64,000 nt of DNA from JAEUNX01 sp034004685. Its GTDB lineage: Bacteria; Pseudomonadota; Gammaproteobacteria; Burkholderiales; Rhodocyclaceae. Under the pieces are notes generated by a model. The model saw only the letters and a program-made list of their open reading frames with translations, was not told the DNA's origin and made no database searches. The stretch lies in NCBI GenBank assembly GCA_034004685.1, contig JAVEWG010000011.1, positions 1 to 64,000 of the forward strand, given 5' to 3'. Positions 63,027 through 64,000 of this stretch are shown here, one piece after another (the first letter of the stretch is position 1; each line of letters opens with the position of its first letter). The position numbers were made by a program, and so were the translations under genes.

Positions 63027-63971
63027 ATGCTGAGCCGAACCGCCGATCACCTCTACTGGATGGCCCGCTACATGGAGCGGGCCGAGAATACCGCCCGCCT
63101 GCTGGACGTGAATTACCGTTTGTCCCTGATGCCCCAGCCTGGCGACCAGATGGAAAAATCCTGGGCCGCCACCCTGCGCATCCTGGGGCTGGATGAGCTC
63201 TACTGGGAGAAATTCGAGGAGATCACCCCTGAGAACGTCTTCGAGTTCATGATCTTCGACCGGGAGAACCTCTCCAGCATCTGGAACTGCCTGCGGGCGT
63301 GCCGGGAAAACGCCCATGCGGTGCGGGGCACCATTACTTCCGAGCTGTGGGAAACCACCAACGAAACCTGGCTCAAGATGCGGGATTTAACGCCCTCATC
63401 CTGGGTCGACGCCGAGGTGAGCGAGTTCTTCGAGTGGGTCAAGTATCGCTCCCATCTTTCCCGCGGGGTAACCATCGGGACCATGCTCCAGGACGAGGCC
63501 TGGCGCTTCACCCGCATCGGCACCTTCCTGGAGCGGGCCGACAACACTACCCGGATCCTGGACGTGAAGTATCAGATGCTCCTGCCCGCTGGCGAGGTGG
63601 AGGGGGGGGCCGCGGATTACTACCAGTGGAGCGCCCTGTTGCGTTCGGTGTCGGCCTTCGAGGTGTATCGCAAGGTCTATCGGGATCTGATCACGCCCTC
63701 CCGGGTGGCGGAGCTCTTGCTGCTGCGGGCCGACATGCCCCGTTCCCTGGCCCGTTGCATGCACGAGGTCTATCAGAACCTCCAGAAGGTGGCCAACAGT
63801 CGCTCCGCCGAGACCGAGCGGCGGGCCGGCGAGATGGAAGCGGCGCTGCGTTTTGGCCGGGTGGACGACATCATGCGGGGCGGCCTCCACAACTATCTGG
63901 TCAAGGTGCTGGCCCGGGTCCAGGATCTGGGTAGCCGTATCGGCAACGATTTCCTGGTGCCCGTGTCGTAA
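63027..63971 (+). CDS. Alpha-E domain protein
   Basis: This 314-residue, all-helical protein (PF04168) has LSRTADHLYWMARYMERAENTARLL, typical of the family, and a second copy-like stretch FTRIGTFLERADNTTRILDVKYQ. It starts 5 bases after the ATP-grasp gene. Alpha-E proteins occur with circularly permuted ATP-grasp and transglutaminase-like genes in predicted peptide or amide-bond systems. The biochemical role is unknown. The last 29 bases of the window hold no gene. Confidence 0.9.
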   Translation: MLSRTADHLYWMARYMERAENTARLLDVNYRLSLMPQPGDQMEKSWAATLRILGLDELYWEKFEEITPENVFEFMIFDRENLSSIWNCLRACRENAHAVRGTITSELWETTNETWLKMRDLTPSSWVDAEVSEFFEWVKYRSHLSRGVTIGTMLQDEAWRFTRIGTFLERADNTTRILDVKYQMLLPAGEVEGGAADYYQWSALLRSVSAFEVYRKVYRDLITPSRVAELLLLRADMPRSLARCMHEVYQNLQKVANSRSAETERRAGEMEAALRFGRVDDIMRGGLHNYLVKVLARVQDLGSRIGNDFLVPVS

Positions 63972-64000
63972 GGCCCCGCCAGGGATAGCCTGAGCCGGCG

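Overview
The window looks like a chromosomal stretch of a GC-rich betaproteobacterium, most likely of the Rhodocyclales. I base this on gene order and protein style, not on a search: a cysD/cysNC pair, rne-rluC-HAD-Rieske-maf-yceD-rpmF-plsX-fabHDG-acpP-fabF, nadB, rpoE-rseABC-degP, lepA-lepB-DUF4845-rnc-era-recO-pdxJ-acpS-nagZ-uvrC-pgsA, minCDE, and a circularly permuted ATP-grasp/alpha-E pair. Most of it is dense core genome with ATGA or GTGA overlaps.

Layout. Bases 1-4850 hold a sulfate-activation block on the minus strand (cysD, cysNC and the first 36 codons of a probable sulfotransferase). A degenerate IS630-like transposase frame runs without a stop into cysD, and cysQ is divergent. Bases 4900-7500 are decayed: a DUF1302 outer-membrane gene cut to 134 codons, a tRNA-Asn with a textbook promoter, and an AsmA-like gene with an in-frame TAG and a frameshift. 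Bases 7.5-15 kb carry tyrB, uvrB, a low-molecular-weight phosphatase and rne with a 390-base leader. Bases 15-24.5 kb carry rluC and small housekeeping genes, then the rpmF and fatty-acid cluster, which starts from a promoter that would give an almost leaderless yceD message. Bases 24.5-31 kb hold a YgfX-like gene, nadB, and the envelope-stress operon rpoE-rseA-rseB-rseC-degP with a glutaredoxin-like gene. Bases 31-41 kb are the lepA-to-pgsA operon, followed by tRNA-Gly, tRNA-Cys and tRNA-Gly.

Bases 41.3-49 kb hold a phosphodiesterase-superfamily gene, DUF1178, a tRNA-Leu 6 bases behind minE, minCDE, an Hsp33 homologue that has lost all four zinc cysteines, a YffB/ArsC-like gene and tex. Bases 49-55.5 kb hold a three-gene unit (PAS/EAL signalling protein, beta-barrel porin, small periplasmic binding protein) and a large ABC permease. 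There are two 100-N gaps: the first probably hides a GGDEF domain, and the second is an assembly artefact flanked by an exact 127-base duplication. Bases 55.6-64 kb hold rmuC, a chemotaxis receptor, a CobD/CbiB-like membrane protein, a thiolase, and the ATP-grasp/alpha-E pair behind a near-consensus sigma-54 promoter with an NtrC-like site.

No wholly new system is obvious. The best leads are the cysteine-less Hsp33, the nitrogen-type promoter of the ATP-grasp operon, and the IS630-like frame joined to cysD.
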